From Ophiocordyceps camponoti-saundersi (nom. inval.) (taxonomy: Eukaryota; Ascomycota; Sordariomycetes; Hypocreales; Ophiocordycipitaceae), in contig PDHQ01000021.1 in the NCBI GenBank assembly GCA_003339415.1, forward strand, positions 100,391 through 164,390: a stretch of 64,000 bases of DNA. Direction: 5' to 3'. The notes below the pieces were generated by a model, which made no database searches, was not told the origin of the DNA, and saw only the letters and a program-made list of their open reading frames with translations. Each line of letters opens with the position of its first letter. Within the stretch, counting starts at the first letter, position 1. The translations under genes and the position numbers were made by a program. Below, piece after piece: positions 36,140 through 48,259 of the stretch.

Positions 36140-36844
36140 ATGACTGAGAAGACACCCATCAAGAAGAACGCTGCTGCGACGGAGACCAACGGTACTCCCG
36201 GCAAGAAAGAGCCGTCGGCCAATGAGGCCATGTTTTTCTTCGCCATGGTTAAACATACGCGCAACAAGGCGGATGTCGACTGGGACTTGGTCGCCAAAGA
36301 CCTGGGCCTGAAGTCGGGCGAAGTTGCAAAGGTGAGGAAATAGCGAGTGAAAATCACCGATGAAGCTCTCGGCTAACGCCTTTACTCTTTACAGGTCCGG
36401 TTCGGCCAGATCAAGCGTAAGTTAGGCATCAGCTCCGTGGTGGAAACGCCCCCTGCGGCGAAGCGTACCGCCGGAACTTCCGCCAAGTCGACGCCGGCCA
36501 AGACGCCTACCAAGGCAGTCGAGGACGAGGAAGCCGACGATGTCGAGGCGACGCCCGTCAAGGAGGAGAAGAAGTCAGGTACTAAAAATCCGTCGACGCC
36601 TCGGAAGACGGCCAAAAAGGCGAATGCGCCTGCGAAAGTGGCCAAGACTACGGGTCGCGTCGGCGATAAGGGTCGTGCCGGTCCCAAGACGGCGGACCCG
36701 TTCAAGGACGAAGAGGTGAAATATGAGCCTATGAAAGTTGACGGTTTCGACGACAATTTGTCTTACGCTGAAGCTTACGAGGCTCCTTCGCAGTTCGAAG
36801 AGGCCATGACCATCAAGGACATGTTCCGCGATGACGAAATCTAG
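36140..36844 (+). CDS. Myb-like DNA-binding domain protein, paralogue 1
   Basis: Two exons (36,140-36,331 and 36,395-36,844) encode 213 residues. The 63-bp intron starts GTGAGG, has a GCTAAC branch and ends TTTACAG. It falls inside the conserved domain, and the frame continues as GEVAKVRFGQIKRKLGI. The domain at about 26-76 (EAMFFFAMVKHTRNKADVDW, LVAKDLGL) matches the small fungal Myb/SANT-like DNA-binding fold. The rest is a Lys/Ala/Pro/Thr-rich, histone H1-like tail (AKSTPAKTPTKA, TPRKTAKKANAPAKVAKT) followed by an acidic end (EEAMTIKDMFRDDEI). A nuclear DNA or chromatin role is likely; target genes are unknown. It is the first of three tandem genes of this type. Confidence 0.85.
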
Positions 36845-37152
36845 CTATTTTCTGGCCTTGCCTTGATCCGAGGTGGTGCATGGAGACGATGATGATCACG
36901 GAGGGCGGACATATAGAATTGGGCGTCAGGGACATGTCATAGAGTCCCCTTTATCATTGTATTTCGCCTTATGCATAGACGTTAGAGGAGGCAGGTGATG
37001 GATAAAAGGCATAGAGGCGAGCGATCATATCCGGAAAGCCGATGGCAAAACCTTCTCGTCCACGCCGCCGTGAAGCAAAGATAGGAGCCTACATATCCGT
37101 CAAAGTCGGTAGGTATCAGTATCACCATCCTGTGCCTTTCTATCGTATTCGG

Positions 37153-37186
<34 letters not shown>

Positions 37187-37945
37187 ACTTGAACACGAGC
37201 TTGACTAATCTGCTTGAGTGATCTGGCTTCAGTAGGTAGGTAGAGGGAGAGTCTACGGGCTAGAGAGAGGGAGAGAGGTAAACGGCGCTCAGAACCCAAA
37301 CCCAACCAAACCCCCCCCAAATCCCTCCCTGGCCTGTCACCGACCAGCCTTGCTACCTACCTCTACCTACCTACCTACCTATCCCCCTATATGGGGTAAC
37401 CTACTTGAAAGCTGCCACTAAAGTCTCCCTGAGGAGAAGAGAGGAGAGGAGAGAGAAAATACACATCAAAACCCTTCACCTCAGATTCATCATCCAACCA
37501 AAGTCATCGCCAGCATCTTCTTCTGCACCCACCTGTTGGCCGCCTCTTTCGATCAAAGAGACTGACAGGTACGTTTTCATCTCTACCTATGCCTCTACCC
37601 ATCCATCTATAGAGAGAGAGAGAGAGAGAGAGAGGAGCACATCTTTGGCTTCGCTTCTTCTTCTTCTTCTTCTCCTCCTCCTCCTCTCCCACCTCATCTC
37701 CCATCCATCTTCTGTCCCACACTTTCCACCTCATCCCCCCATACATACATCTCCTCTACCACGCTTCCATCTCATCTCCCATCCGTCATCTCCCCCCCCG
37801 CTTCCATTTCATTTCCCATCTATCCTCTCCCACGTGTCCCATCCCATCTTCCATCAACCTCATCTTCGTAAAACAGCCAGAAGCTAACGTCGCGCCACTA
37901 TTTTTTATTCTTCTTACTGCACAAGCCACGAAAACGATTACAAAA
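36845..37945. other. intergenic between Myb-like genes 1 and 2
   Basis: Contains a (TC)n run at 37,155-37,183, TAGG/TACC repeats (about 37,230 and 37,365-37,380) and an (AG)n run at 37,611-37,634. A long CT-rich leader before 37,946 resembles other fungal 5' leaders in this window. Confidence 0.6.
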
Positions 37946-38461
37946 ATGCCTCGCAAGAAGCAAACTCTGGAGTTGAGCGAGGAGGAAAAGACCCTCACGA
38001 CGACGGAGCTGCGCTTCATCCAGGCCGTCTTCAACAACATGACGCAGAAGCCCGACGCCAACTGGGAGAATGTCGCCCGCGAGCTGAAACTGAAAGACGC
38101 CAAGTGCGCCAAGGAGCGCTTCCGTCAGATGTCGGTTCGCCACGGATGGCGAGACCATCCGTCCACTCCGCGCGGTGCCAAGCGCTCTGCTCCTTCGTCC
38201 GTTGGCTCTCCCGACGCCAAGGTGAAGAAGGCTAAGCGAGCTCGACGCAGCAAGACGGGGGAGACGGCTCAGGTGATTAAGAAGGAGGACAGTGAGCTTG
38301 ATGATGTCAAGGCTGATCGTCATACTTCCGAGGACGTCGACGTCAAGACCGATGCCGACTCTGCCGAGGAAGATACTACCAAGATGGACGACGATACTGT
38401 CCTTGAGGGTTGTAGGAAGATGTTCCCTGAACTTTTCGAGGACGAAGAGTATGGTTTCTAA
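37946..38461 (+). CDS. Myb-like DNA-binding domain protein, paralogue 2
   Basis: A single-exon gene of 171 residues starting at ATG 37,946 (AAAATGCC context). The domain at about 18-66 (ELRFIQAVFNNMTQKPDANW, NVARELKLK, AKERFRQMSVRHGW) is the same Myb/SANT-like fold as in the genes at 36,140 and 39,759, with conserved W and hydrophobic spacing. A basic linker (AKVKKAKRARRSK) is a probable nuclear localisation signal, and an acidic C-terminus (SAEEDTTKMDDD, ELFEDEEYGF) follows. Unlike paralogues 1 and 3 it has no intron in the domain. Function unknown beyond predicted DNA binding. Confidence 0.85.
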   Translation: MPRKKQTLELSEEEKTLTTTELRFIQAVFNNMTQKPDANWENVARELKLKDAKCAKERFRQMSVRHGWRDHPSTPRGAKRSAPSSVGSPDAKVKKAKRARRSKTGETAQVIKKEDSELDDVKADRHTSEDVDVKTDADSAEEDTTKMDDDTVLEGCRKMFPELFEDEEYGF

Positions 38462-39758
38462 TCGTGGCACAGCCGAGGAGGAGATTTAATGCTCCCCCTT
38501 TTACCCGCCCTATTTCTTATTCTCTCGTCGAGGTTTGGGGAAGAATCATGGCCAGGCTGGACGGGGGATATCGCCTGCTTTAGATGGAGAGATGGAGGGA
38601 TCGACTTGCAGATAGAGCGGGAATAGAACTGACCTACCTCCCTTTCCAAGAACGGATTCACATCCTCGAATAAGTGACTAGAAACAGCATCGTAGCCGGT
38701 TTTCTTGTCTACGTAGTTGAGCGGGAGACAGGTATATACTCAAGAGAGAGAAAGGGTGTTTCTATACCTTCCTAGATAAGGAGAGATAATACATCACGTC
38801 CAAGCATATATATCTCAGACAATCCTCAAGTAGCCATCGCACCATCTTAACATTCGAAGGGGGCTATTAGACACATACGTATATCTATCCACGTCCCTGC
38901 CATCAAGATGATGGGCTCGAGAATATGCCATGAGTGATCAGTCTGTAGCCAAAACGCTGCAGAGGAGAAAAGCCTGGGCGGGAGGGATGACATGAAGCGG
39001 CATGCCAGATCAACAGCCCGACCAGAGACGGCCATCGTAGACTGCCTGCGTCCCACTACGTGAAAAGCACCACCCCGGCATTATTCGTCTTAAACCTCTG
39101 CGATAATCTGACCTCCTATCCAAGGTGCTTAAAGCACTGCTCTCACCTCCGAGAGCTGTAGATATAGGGCATATCCCCTCTTCCCTCCTCTCTTAGGTGC
39201 TAAGCCCCCTATATCTCAGGGGGAGTCTCCCAGCAGAGGCTCAAGGAGTACCGGCCTGAGGCAGCAATCTCTATGTGGTTTTCTGCCTTGCCAGTTCTAA
39301 GGTCCTCGTTGGTTGGTTCCTTTTCCCCTTCCCTCAGACTGGCGGGGTATAAAATCCTTTCTCTCGCCTTCAAGCTCGCTGCAGAAACTTGTCCTCTCTT
39401 GCAATACCTCGCACGTCTTCTTTCTTGCCCGCTAGGTAAAGGACTCTTGCACGATATCCCTTGCTTGCTTTCCCATTCTCTTAGGTGATCTCCTACGCTA
39501 CCTTCGCTCATACGTCTATCATTCTTCACTGGTATGTGATCTTCTTCTTCTTCTCCTCCTTCTCCTCCTTCTTCTTCGTGCTGCTGTTTCTCTGCCGTGG
39601 AAAAATGATCGCGTCCCCTTCTTCCCTCTCCCCTTCACCTCTCTTCTCCCCCCCATGCTCTGTCTCCCCTTCTCCCCTCGTCTCTCCCACTCTCCCCTCC
39701 CCTTCTTCGAACCTCTCACTAACTCTTGTTTCCCTCTCTCCCATGCCAGATTTCCAAA
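38462..39758. other. intergenic between Myb-like genes 2 and 3
   Basis: No gene supported. It contains a short hairpin-like sequence near 39,199-39,222 (CCCCCT ... AGGGGG), a TATA-like box at 39,348-39,355 and a CT-rich leader leading to the ATG at 39,759. A GTAAAG ... TTAG stretch around 39,436-39,484 could be a 5'-UTR intron. Confidence 0.45.
39348..39355 (+). promoter_or_regulatory. TATA-like box upstream of Myb-like gene 3
   Basis: TATAAAAT follows a G-rich element (GCGGGG) about 400 bp before the start codon at 39,759. It is a reasonable core promoter candidate if the gene has a long or spliced 5' leader. Confidence 0.35.
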
Positions 39759-40428
39759 ATGTCTTCCAAGCAGGACACTTCCGAGCAGGTCAAGTTTCTC
39801 GTGTCTTGCATCAGAAACACCGGCGAAGGCAAGGTAAGCTCTTTGCCAACCCGCCCCTCACAGAGAACATACATACCTGACGCTTGAATGAGCAGACCGA
39901 CTTCGCTGCCGTGGCCGAAGAGAACGGCATCGTGACCAAGGCGGCGGCGTAAGTAAATCCCATTCTATCTTGCTTTCATCGACAACCCCATCATCCGTCG
40001 TCTTCTCTTTTCGTCCCTACAGTCTCCGCTGACATCAAGGTGATACAGGCAGAAGCGCTTCTCGCGTCTTCTCATCATGCATGGCATCCCGGGAAAGAAG
40101 TCGGTTACTGCCAAGGGTGCCGACAAGGATGAGCAAGAGACCAACGAGGTCCCGAAGCGCAACCCGCGCCGGAAGCTTCCCACCGCAGGCAGGAAACGCC
40201 AGGCTGCCGAGCTTGACTCCGACTCAGGGTCGGAGAAGAAGAACAAGAAGAAGAAGACCAACAAAAAGGTCACATACGTGGAGGAGTCAGAGCTGTCTGG
40301 TCAGTGTCACGCGCATATCCTCAAAATCCCCTGCCTCACATCTTGATACACGAAACCCATGCTAACCAGTACCGATCTCGACCGTGACAGACCCTCCTCC
40401 TGCGACCGACTCGGACATCGAATACTGA
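39759..40428 (+). CDS. Myb-like DNA-binding domain protein, paralogue 3
   Basis: Four exons: 39,759-39,833, 39,896-39,948, 40,049-40,299 and 40,391-40,428, 138 residues. The three introns (62, 100 and 91 bp) have GTAAGC, GTAAGT and GTCAGT donors. The second intron must use the ATACAG acceptor at 40,048, because the earlier CCTACAG leads to an immediate stop. The assembled domain (about 11-57) reads VKFLVSCIRNTGEGKTDF, VAEENGI, then AQKRFSRLLIMHGI, the same fold as its two neighbours. The tail is basic (KKNKKKKTNKK) and the protein ends ATDSDIEY. Two introns interrupt the domain, so unspliced reading misses this gene entirely. Predicted nuclear DNA-binding protein of unknown target. Confidence 0.8.
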
Positions 40429-41461
40429 ACTGGATACATAGACTTTCATCGCTTTATGCGGGTAGGATTTTACCAGAGCAAGTTAGATTTCCTAGACGAG
40501 CTCTTTAGAGATCATCATTCTTATATAAACATCAAGCCTTGAATACATTAAGAGGCTGAGATATATCATCAAGACTTGCTTGTTCAAGAAGCTTTCGTAA
40601 ATAGTAGCTGCTGTTTCAGACTCTGTATATGCTGACTGGTGATGTTAAAGGGTGTTCCACCACTGATGGAATCCGATGTTTTTATGGTGGATAGCTGCCC
40701 CTGTAACGATAGACCTCTCCCTCTCCTCTATGGCTGACTTACTTGCAACTGTTGGTGGTAGAAATGCTGTCTCCCAGTTGCCCATCTTCTTGCAGTACAT
40801 ACATACACACATACCTACCTGTGTAGCATGTGTAGATACCAGGCAGTTGTTGCCTTCGAGCATCGTCACCTGGCCTGACCGGTCTGCAGGTGCATCCATA
40901 TTCACCAACCTAACAGGCTCGTCTCGTTCACAAAACCACACGAACACGTGAGTCTCGCTGTAAAACATTCATGACCGGCTGCCTAATCCAGCTTTTGCAG
41001 GGGTCATCTATTGGGTCAGTGGTCGAAGGTGAATTACCCTAGGTAGAGGTATTCAGCATCTACTGTCTCTTCCTATTGTCGAGCCTGGATAATAGCTGAT
41101 ACAACCATAGCTATCTGTCTGTCTGTCTATCTACACACCTACACACCTACACACACGCACCCGATTCCCATCTGCCTCACCCTCGTCAAATATTAACCAG
41201 TTACCCTTTTTTTTTCTCCTTCTTCCCTTCTCTCTCTGTAGCCTTCTTGGCCTTGGTATTCACACCTTTGCCATCTTAAACTTGCATCACCTACACTCTC
41301 TAGAGATCACACTGCGAGCGTCAAAGCTCCGTTTCTTATTCCTTTCCTTCTTTCATCTTCTCGTCAGCAAGCTTGATCTTTCCATCCACATTGAGTCATC
41401 CATCACCAGTCCAAACACAAGATAAAAGCAACCAACCACATTCAATCCAAAGCAACCAAAA
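40429..41461. other. intergenic upstream of hendecad-repeat protein gene
   Basis: Mixed sequence with CATA/TACC and CTGT tetranucleotide repeats (about 40,798-40,820 and 41,115-41,155), then CT-rich leader. No gene supported. Confidence 0.55.
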
Positions 41462-42787
41462 ATGTCGACCGAAACGACAACAACAACCCTATCCACGGAT
41501 CCAGGCCAGGATTCAAACGACAACTACCTCCTCACCTCGGCGCGCTTCGCTAAGGCCGAATCCCGCAAGACGGTCGGGGGTGAACTTCCGCGGAAGCTTC
41601 GCGTCGAAGAGAACCCACGCCTCGGTCGGCGGGGACAAGCCGTCGCCGAGGCTGGTCAGAGATCGCAAGGCGTTCAGGCCGATGAAGCCTTCGAGAACGA
41701 CTTGGTGCTTTTCGGAGAAGGGGATGGCGCCCTTGCTGCTGTCCAGAATGGCAGCTTCTGGACTCCGGGGTTTGAGAAGGCGATGGAGGAGATGAAGATT
41801 GGCGGCCGTCTCGATACGTCGGTTGCGGCTTTGGCTCGCGTTGTCGCGGATGACGGGTCGGGGAGCCTTGAGGACGCTACGCTCGTCGATCCTGCTACGC
41901 CGGCTAGCCAGGTGGACATTCGGGAGATTCGCTCAGCTGTTGAAGGCGCTGTGGAGGGGGCGGTCGAGGAGGCGGTCGAGAAGCAGGTGGCAGAAGCGCT
42001 AGGGCCGTTGCGCCTGATAACGAAGACCCTCGGACAAGCCGCCGAGAAGACAAGCCGTATCATCGAGGAAACCAACCGTGAGAACTCGGATTTCCACGAG
42101 CAAAACGACGTCATGAGCCGGCAGATCGATCTGCACTATCGCGACATTCAGCAACACGCCGACCTGGCCAGTGCTCAGCTGAAAGCTCTGGCCAACTTGG
42201 TCAACGCTCATACCAATCTGGCCGACAACCTGGTCAAAGTGCAAGCTAGCCAGATTAACAATCTGGTGGCTGCTCAAACCAGTCAGGTCAACAACCTGGT
42301 GGATGCCCAAGCCAACCAGCTTGGCAACCTGGTGGCTGCTCAGACCACCCAGGTCAACACCTTAGCCGATACCCATACAAAGATCACCCAGTCAGCCAAC
42401 GACAATCTCGCGGCGACGTGCCAGCTGGTCAGCCAACTATCGCAAGTCGTCGCCAACTTGTCCAGCTCCATCGACCAGACGGTACAGAACGCCGTCGACA
42501 AAGCCGTCAAAGATTCCGTTACGAAAGCTACAGAGTCGGCCCTCAACCAGGTGGTGGCCGCGCACGAGAAGTCGTTGGAAGCCTTTGAGGCTACATATCG
42601 CTGCCAGCACGACTCTTTCGACCGCTATCGAGCTGCGGCTGTTCAGGAGCTCTCCGAGAGACAGCGGGGATTCAGTGCACATGAGCTGGACCACATTCGG
42701 TCTCAGGAATATGGAAACAGTCGTCGTGTAAAGGGCAGAAAATTTGGATGCATCAAGGCCGTGTGCAAGAAGATGCTGTGTCTTTAA
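41462..42787 (+). CDS. hypothetical coiled-coil protein with 11-residue repeats
   Basis: A single exon of 441 residues from ATG 41,462 (AAAATGTCG). Residues 1-150 are mixed and partly disordered. Residues about 160-200 hold Val/Glu/Ala repeats (AVEGAVEGAVEEAVEKQV). About 205-380 is a long helical coiled coil. At 265-308 four consecutive 11-residue units occur (INNLVAAQTSQ, VNNLVDAQANQ, LGNLVAAQTTQ, VNTLADTHTKI), preceded by a related 12-residue unit. The DNA shows the matching 33-bp periodicity, so the repeat grew by duplication. The C-terminus is basic with three cysteines (FGCIKAVCKKMLCL). The last Cys is at position -2, so it is not a CaaX prenylation box. No family recognised. Hendecad repeats suggest an amphipathic helix for a coiled coil or lipid surface; that is inference. 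Confidence 0.72.
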   Translation: MSTETTTTTLSTDPGQDSNDNYLLTSARFAKAESRKTVGGELPRKLRVEENPRLGRRGQAVAEAGQRSQGVQADEAFENDLVLFGEGDGALAAVQNGSFWTPGFEKAMEEMKIGGRLDTSVAALARVVADDGSGSLEDATLVDPATPASQVDIREIRSAVEGAVEGAVEEAVEKQVAEALGPLRLITKTLGQAAEKTSRIIEETNRENSDFHEQNDVMSRQIDLHYRDIQQHADLASAQLKALANLVNAHTNLADNLVKVQASQINNLVAAQTSQVNNLVDAQANQLGNLVAAQTTQVNTLADTHTKITQSANDNLAATCQLVSQLSQVVANLSSSIDQTVQNAVDKAVKDSVTKATESALNQVVAAHEKSLEAFEATYRCQHDSFDRYRAAAVQELSERQRGFSAHELDHIRSQEYGNSRRVKGRKFGCIKAVCKKMLCL

Positions 42788-43490
42788 GGGGAAAAGGGGT
42801 GATGATGATCCACGAGCATACATTTGTACATGCATGCATATATATACCACGTAGCGAGCACTGGCTTTTGAGATAGGGAATGAATTGAGGATGACAGCTT
42901 TGACTATCGGTCTGGCTTCGAGCGATAGACGATGATGAAACTCAGACCGTCCTACGGGTTATTCCGTCAGGACGGTGAACCTCGTTGCCTCCCATGAACA
43001 TATGCCCTGGTGGGTGGGATGTTTGTGGTTGTCTACAGATACTTCGTCTTATATCGAGCACGTTCCGTTGAGATACCGAACATCTGTCTGAAACTGGTTT
43101 CTTCAATTACTCATCAGTCGTGAATCGTCGGCTAAGCTTGAAGAAAAGAGAGGCCCGTGTATGTATGTATGTATGTAGAACAATCGAGACGTCGTCAGAA
43201 GAGAAGTCGTTGGTCGTGGAACTGGGTGGAAAGGTTCTGTGGAGATGGCGCTAACCCCAACATGGTAATCCCGTATCGATAAGAGGGAAAAAAAAAATAC
43301 GTCCTCGCCAACCATCATTGAAGCATTTTTTTTCTTCTCTTTTCTCGTCGAACATCGCCTTGCATCAACTTTTTCCTTTCTCCTTCTCTCGACTCTCTCG
43401 CCCTGTGTTCACTGCTTTCCTCTTACCCGCCCTTCTAAGCGTCTCTTTTCAAGACAATTCTCATCTCTCTCTCTCTTTTAAGCAGACAAA
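42788..43490. other. intergenic upstream of hsp60
   Basis: 3' flank of the preceding gene and promoter/leader of hsp60. A TATG repeat lies near 43,158-43,178 and a CT-rich leader precedes 43,491. I looked for arrays of GAA/TTC heat-shock elements and saw no clean three-unit array. Confidence 0.5.
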
Positions 43491-45363
<1,873 letters not shown>

Positions 45364-46027
45364 AGCCTGCACAGAAGAGAAAAAAAAATCGAAAAGAGAA
45401 GAACCAAAAAAAAAAACGTCGCCCGAGATGATGGTGTTATATACTGGATGGATTGCAATCTCCCCTCTACCCCTGGCGATCTGTCTGATACCTCTTTTTC
45501 CTCTCCGTTTTTCCTCTCTGTTCCTTTCTTTTTACGGAGCTTTTTTTGTGATTCTAAACTGTATGCTATGTAGCACTGCATCATGTAGAAAATTAAGAAG
45601 AGCAGCGAGTGAGACAGTCAGACGGGAGAGGCTGAGACTGGGGACGAGGGAAGGCCTCTGATATGTGGCCGCGTATTGTGTGTGCATATTGCATAGCTCG
45701 ATGTACGAATATGGTCGATCGAGCGGATCACGTGGCTGTCCCCCCTTTGCCGCCAAACCCCCACCATGATGATGTGGTGTTTTTCCCTCGTCCAGGTCTT
45801 CATCACGGTCCGGCTTCCTCCGACTCTGTTAACGAGGTCCCATCTTCCCCCTGTTCTGCCCCTCGAGCCAGCGCCGCGGCACCGAATTATAAAGGACATA
45901 CCGTCGCTTCAGTCCGTCCTCCTGTCGGCGACTGTTGGATAGCTTGTCGCTAACAAGGTCGTTAGCCCGTCATCGCCTCTCCCAGCCAGCGCCGCCGCCG
46001 CCGCCGCCGCCCACGTCGACGGCAAAT
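45364..46027. other. intergenic between hsp60 and cofilin
   Basis: T-rich and A-rich 3' flank of hsp60, then the cofilin promoter, ending in a GCC trinucleotide repeat near 45,988-46,008 just before the ATG. No gene supported. Confidence 0.55.
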
Positions 46028-46927
46028 ATGGTGGGTTTTTTTTTCTCTCTGTATCAAGTCGGTGGTGTGATAGTCGGCTAACTTTGATTCTTCACAGTCT
46101 CAATCTGGGTTCGTCGCTGTTCACGACTTTTGCTACTCCCTACACCATCTTCCCCTTTATCCGCCACCTCGCCACCCTTCCCCCCCCTACCCCTCCCCCC
46201 CCTCATTCTCACCTCTTCAACCCCTCTTCTGCTCCCGACAGTGGAAGCGAGCTGGTCTCACAGAACTTGGCGCTGATGCGGCGATGGCTGTAGAGCTACC
46301 GTCTCTCAGGAGTGTATATCTGCCTACAATGATCTGAAGCTCTCCAAAAAGTACAAATACGTCATCTACAAGCTATCCGACGACAACAAGGAGATCGTTG
46401 TCGAGGAGGCATCGGATAACAAGGATTGGGAAGCCTTCCGCGAAAAGCTCATCAACGCTACGTGCAAGACCAAGTCGGTTCGTCATCGCGCGACTCGGTT
46501 GCCTTGGACGAGCGGCGAACTGAAAACTTTCGCTTAGGGCAACGTCTGCAAGGGTCCTCGGTATGCCGTCTACGACTTCGAGTACAGCCTCGCAGCCGGA
46601 GACGGCGTACGGTAAGCAGCGCCATCCATAGCCACCCACCCCTTCGTATCGTACCCGCTGACGGTCTTGGCAGCAACAAGATCACCTTCATCGCTTGGTC
46701 CCCCGATGACGCTGGTATCCAGGTGCGTGGGGCGGTACGCGTACCCCCCCTGTAAGCTATCTTACTGACCTGGCTACTCGCTGCAGCCCAAGATGATCTA
46801 CGCCTCCTCGAAGGAGGCCTTGAAGCGGGCTCTCACAGGCATCGCGACGGAGCTACAGGCTAACGATCAGGATGACATCGAGTACGAAACCATCATCAAG
46901 ACAGTCAGCAAGGGTCTCGCTTCTTAA
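46028..46927 (+). CDS. cof1: cofilin / actin-depolymerising factor
   Basis: Six exons: 46,028-46,030, 46,098-46,108, 46,294-46,477, 46,538-46,611, 46,674-46,722 and 46,787-46,927, 153 residues. Exon 1 is only the ATG, and exon 2 is 11 bases. The joined N-terminus MSQSGATVSQECISAYNDLK matches fungal cofilin, including the N-terminal Ser after Met that is phospho-regulated in some species. ADF/cofilin motifs follow: LKLSKKYKYVIYKLSDDNKE, PRYAVYDFEY, NKITFIAWSPDDAGI, and PKMIYASSKEALKRAL (the actin-binding long helix). Introns are 60-67 bp except intron 2 (185 bp), with CTGAC-type branch points. It severs and depolymerises F-actin and is needed for actin patch and ring turnover. It converges on get5 from the other strand, 308 bp away. 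Confidence 0.93.
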
Positions 46928-47235
46928 GCGGTCGGGTTGCCGACACGACGCGGACGAGCGGGTCAACCATCCATATGTACTTTTCCCGGCTCTGGGTTCA
47001 AGGCGAGCGGCGACGGAGAAGCTACTGTCATGGCAGGCGGTTTAAAGAAGATGATGGACATGGTTTTCGCACAGATCGATCATGTTGTTGCGCTGTTTCT
47101 CGAGGCAGGAACCTGAATGTTGGCCAACTTTGCATGGCATTACGCCACGAGAGGGAGAAGAAAAAAAGTTGAAAAGGAACACTGGATGTGGATCTCATCT
47201 GATGCTACGCCGACTTGGCTTCGCTGATGGCGCAT

Positions 47236-47927
47236 CTACCCGTGATGGCTTTGGGTTGTTTGATCCCAAGAGGCGCGGAAGATGCGCGAAACCTTGTCGA
47301 CCGTTTGCTGATCATTCAAACGCTGCATCAAGAAGTCCCTGAGCTCTTCCCAGAAGGCGTTCGTCTGCAGCACGGCAGCGCCAGCCAGCTCGTCTGATGC
47401 CGACTTCGAGTCCTCGGGTGGGATGGCGGCCGCACCTCCGATGACCATGACAGAGAAGTCGACCATGTTCTCGGCCTCGCCCGCCACGTCTTTCAAAACC
47501 TTTGTATCCGTCAGGGGCCGCTTGTTGTGTAATATCTTCATCTTATCCACCGGTATCCTCGTCTGCTTGGAGACTTGAGTTTTGATGTCAAGGAGTGATG
47601 TGTTGAGCGGTTGCGACGTGAGCTTGATGTCTAGAGGTGGATTTCGTAGTGACTTGAGCACCACAGTCAGGCTGCGCTCTTGTCCGGGGGCCAGGTCGGC
47701 GGGTTTGCTCATTTGTTTGGGCATCCGCGGTAGGATATACTGATCATTTATCGTTAATCGCTATCTTGAGGAAGGGCAAGCTTTTTTCATCAACCAGGTC
47801 GGGCGGGTTTCCTCACCGGCGGTCTTGCCGGGTAACTTTTGGGATCGTCGACATGATCGGGAGATAGTTTGACAGGTCGCGAGTCGAGAGAGGAGAGGAA
47901 GTTTCTGGCAAAGCTTGCCTCGGCCAT
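47236..47927 (-). CDS. get5: Get5/Mdy2-like ubiquitin-like protein of the GET pathway
   Basis: Two exons: 47,927-47,817 and 47,739-47,236, 204 residues. The 77-bp intron starts GTGAGG and ends GATCAG, giving the in-frame junction YPARPP/YILPRMPKQMSK. The N-terminal 48 residues (FARNFLSSLDSRPVKLSPDHV) resemble the Get4-binding N-domain. Residues about 60-135 are a ubiquitin-like fold (LTVVLKSLRNPPLDIKL, LLDIKTQVSKQTRIPVDKMK, LHNKRPLTDTKVLKDV). Residues about 160-200 (NAFWEELRDFLMQRLNDQQ) match the Get5 C-terminal dimerisation helix. In yeast, Get5 with Get4 passes tail-anchored proteins from Sgt2 to Get3. It is transcribed divergently from nop2. Confidence 0.85.
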
Positions 47928-48259
47928 GGTGACGGTGCGTCGGAAGCTCGTCCTCTTTTGACGGGGTTCGTGGCCTCTCACAGTCTTCTAGAACCGGGGA
48001 AGCTTGATCGATCCTCGCTTCTGGAATATGTAGGCCGTCGGTGGAGATGATGACGATGAGGTAATCCAGCACCTCACCTCATGTATGTAGGTTGTATTTA
48101 CACGAAGAATAGCCGACTTATCGGCCTCCTGATAAGGACTTGGGTGTGGGAAGGGAAAAAAAAAAGTTGGGTGGGGCAAGCAACGGCTCCTCCAATCTTT
48201 CCCGGATAATCGAGGCATCGGACTCCTTCAACATTGAAGAGCCTCAAGTCAAGACGAAG
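47928..48259. promoter_or_regulatory. divergent promoter shared by get5 and nop2
   Basis: The 332 bp between two start codons pointing away from each other. It holds mixed sequence with an A-tract at about 48,157-48,167. No specific factor site can be named with confidence. An upstream in-frame extension of nop2 has no ATG, so the region is best read as promoter plus leaders. Confidence 0.55.

Noticed and set aside
48140..48259. Upstream in-frame extension of nop2
   Set aside because: It opens at a TTG and contains no ATG before 48,260, and the ATG there matches known Nop2 N-termini.
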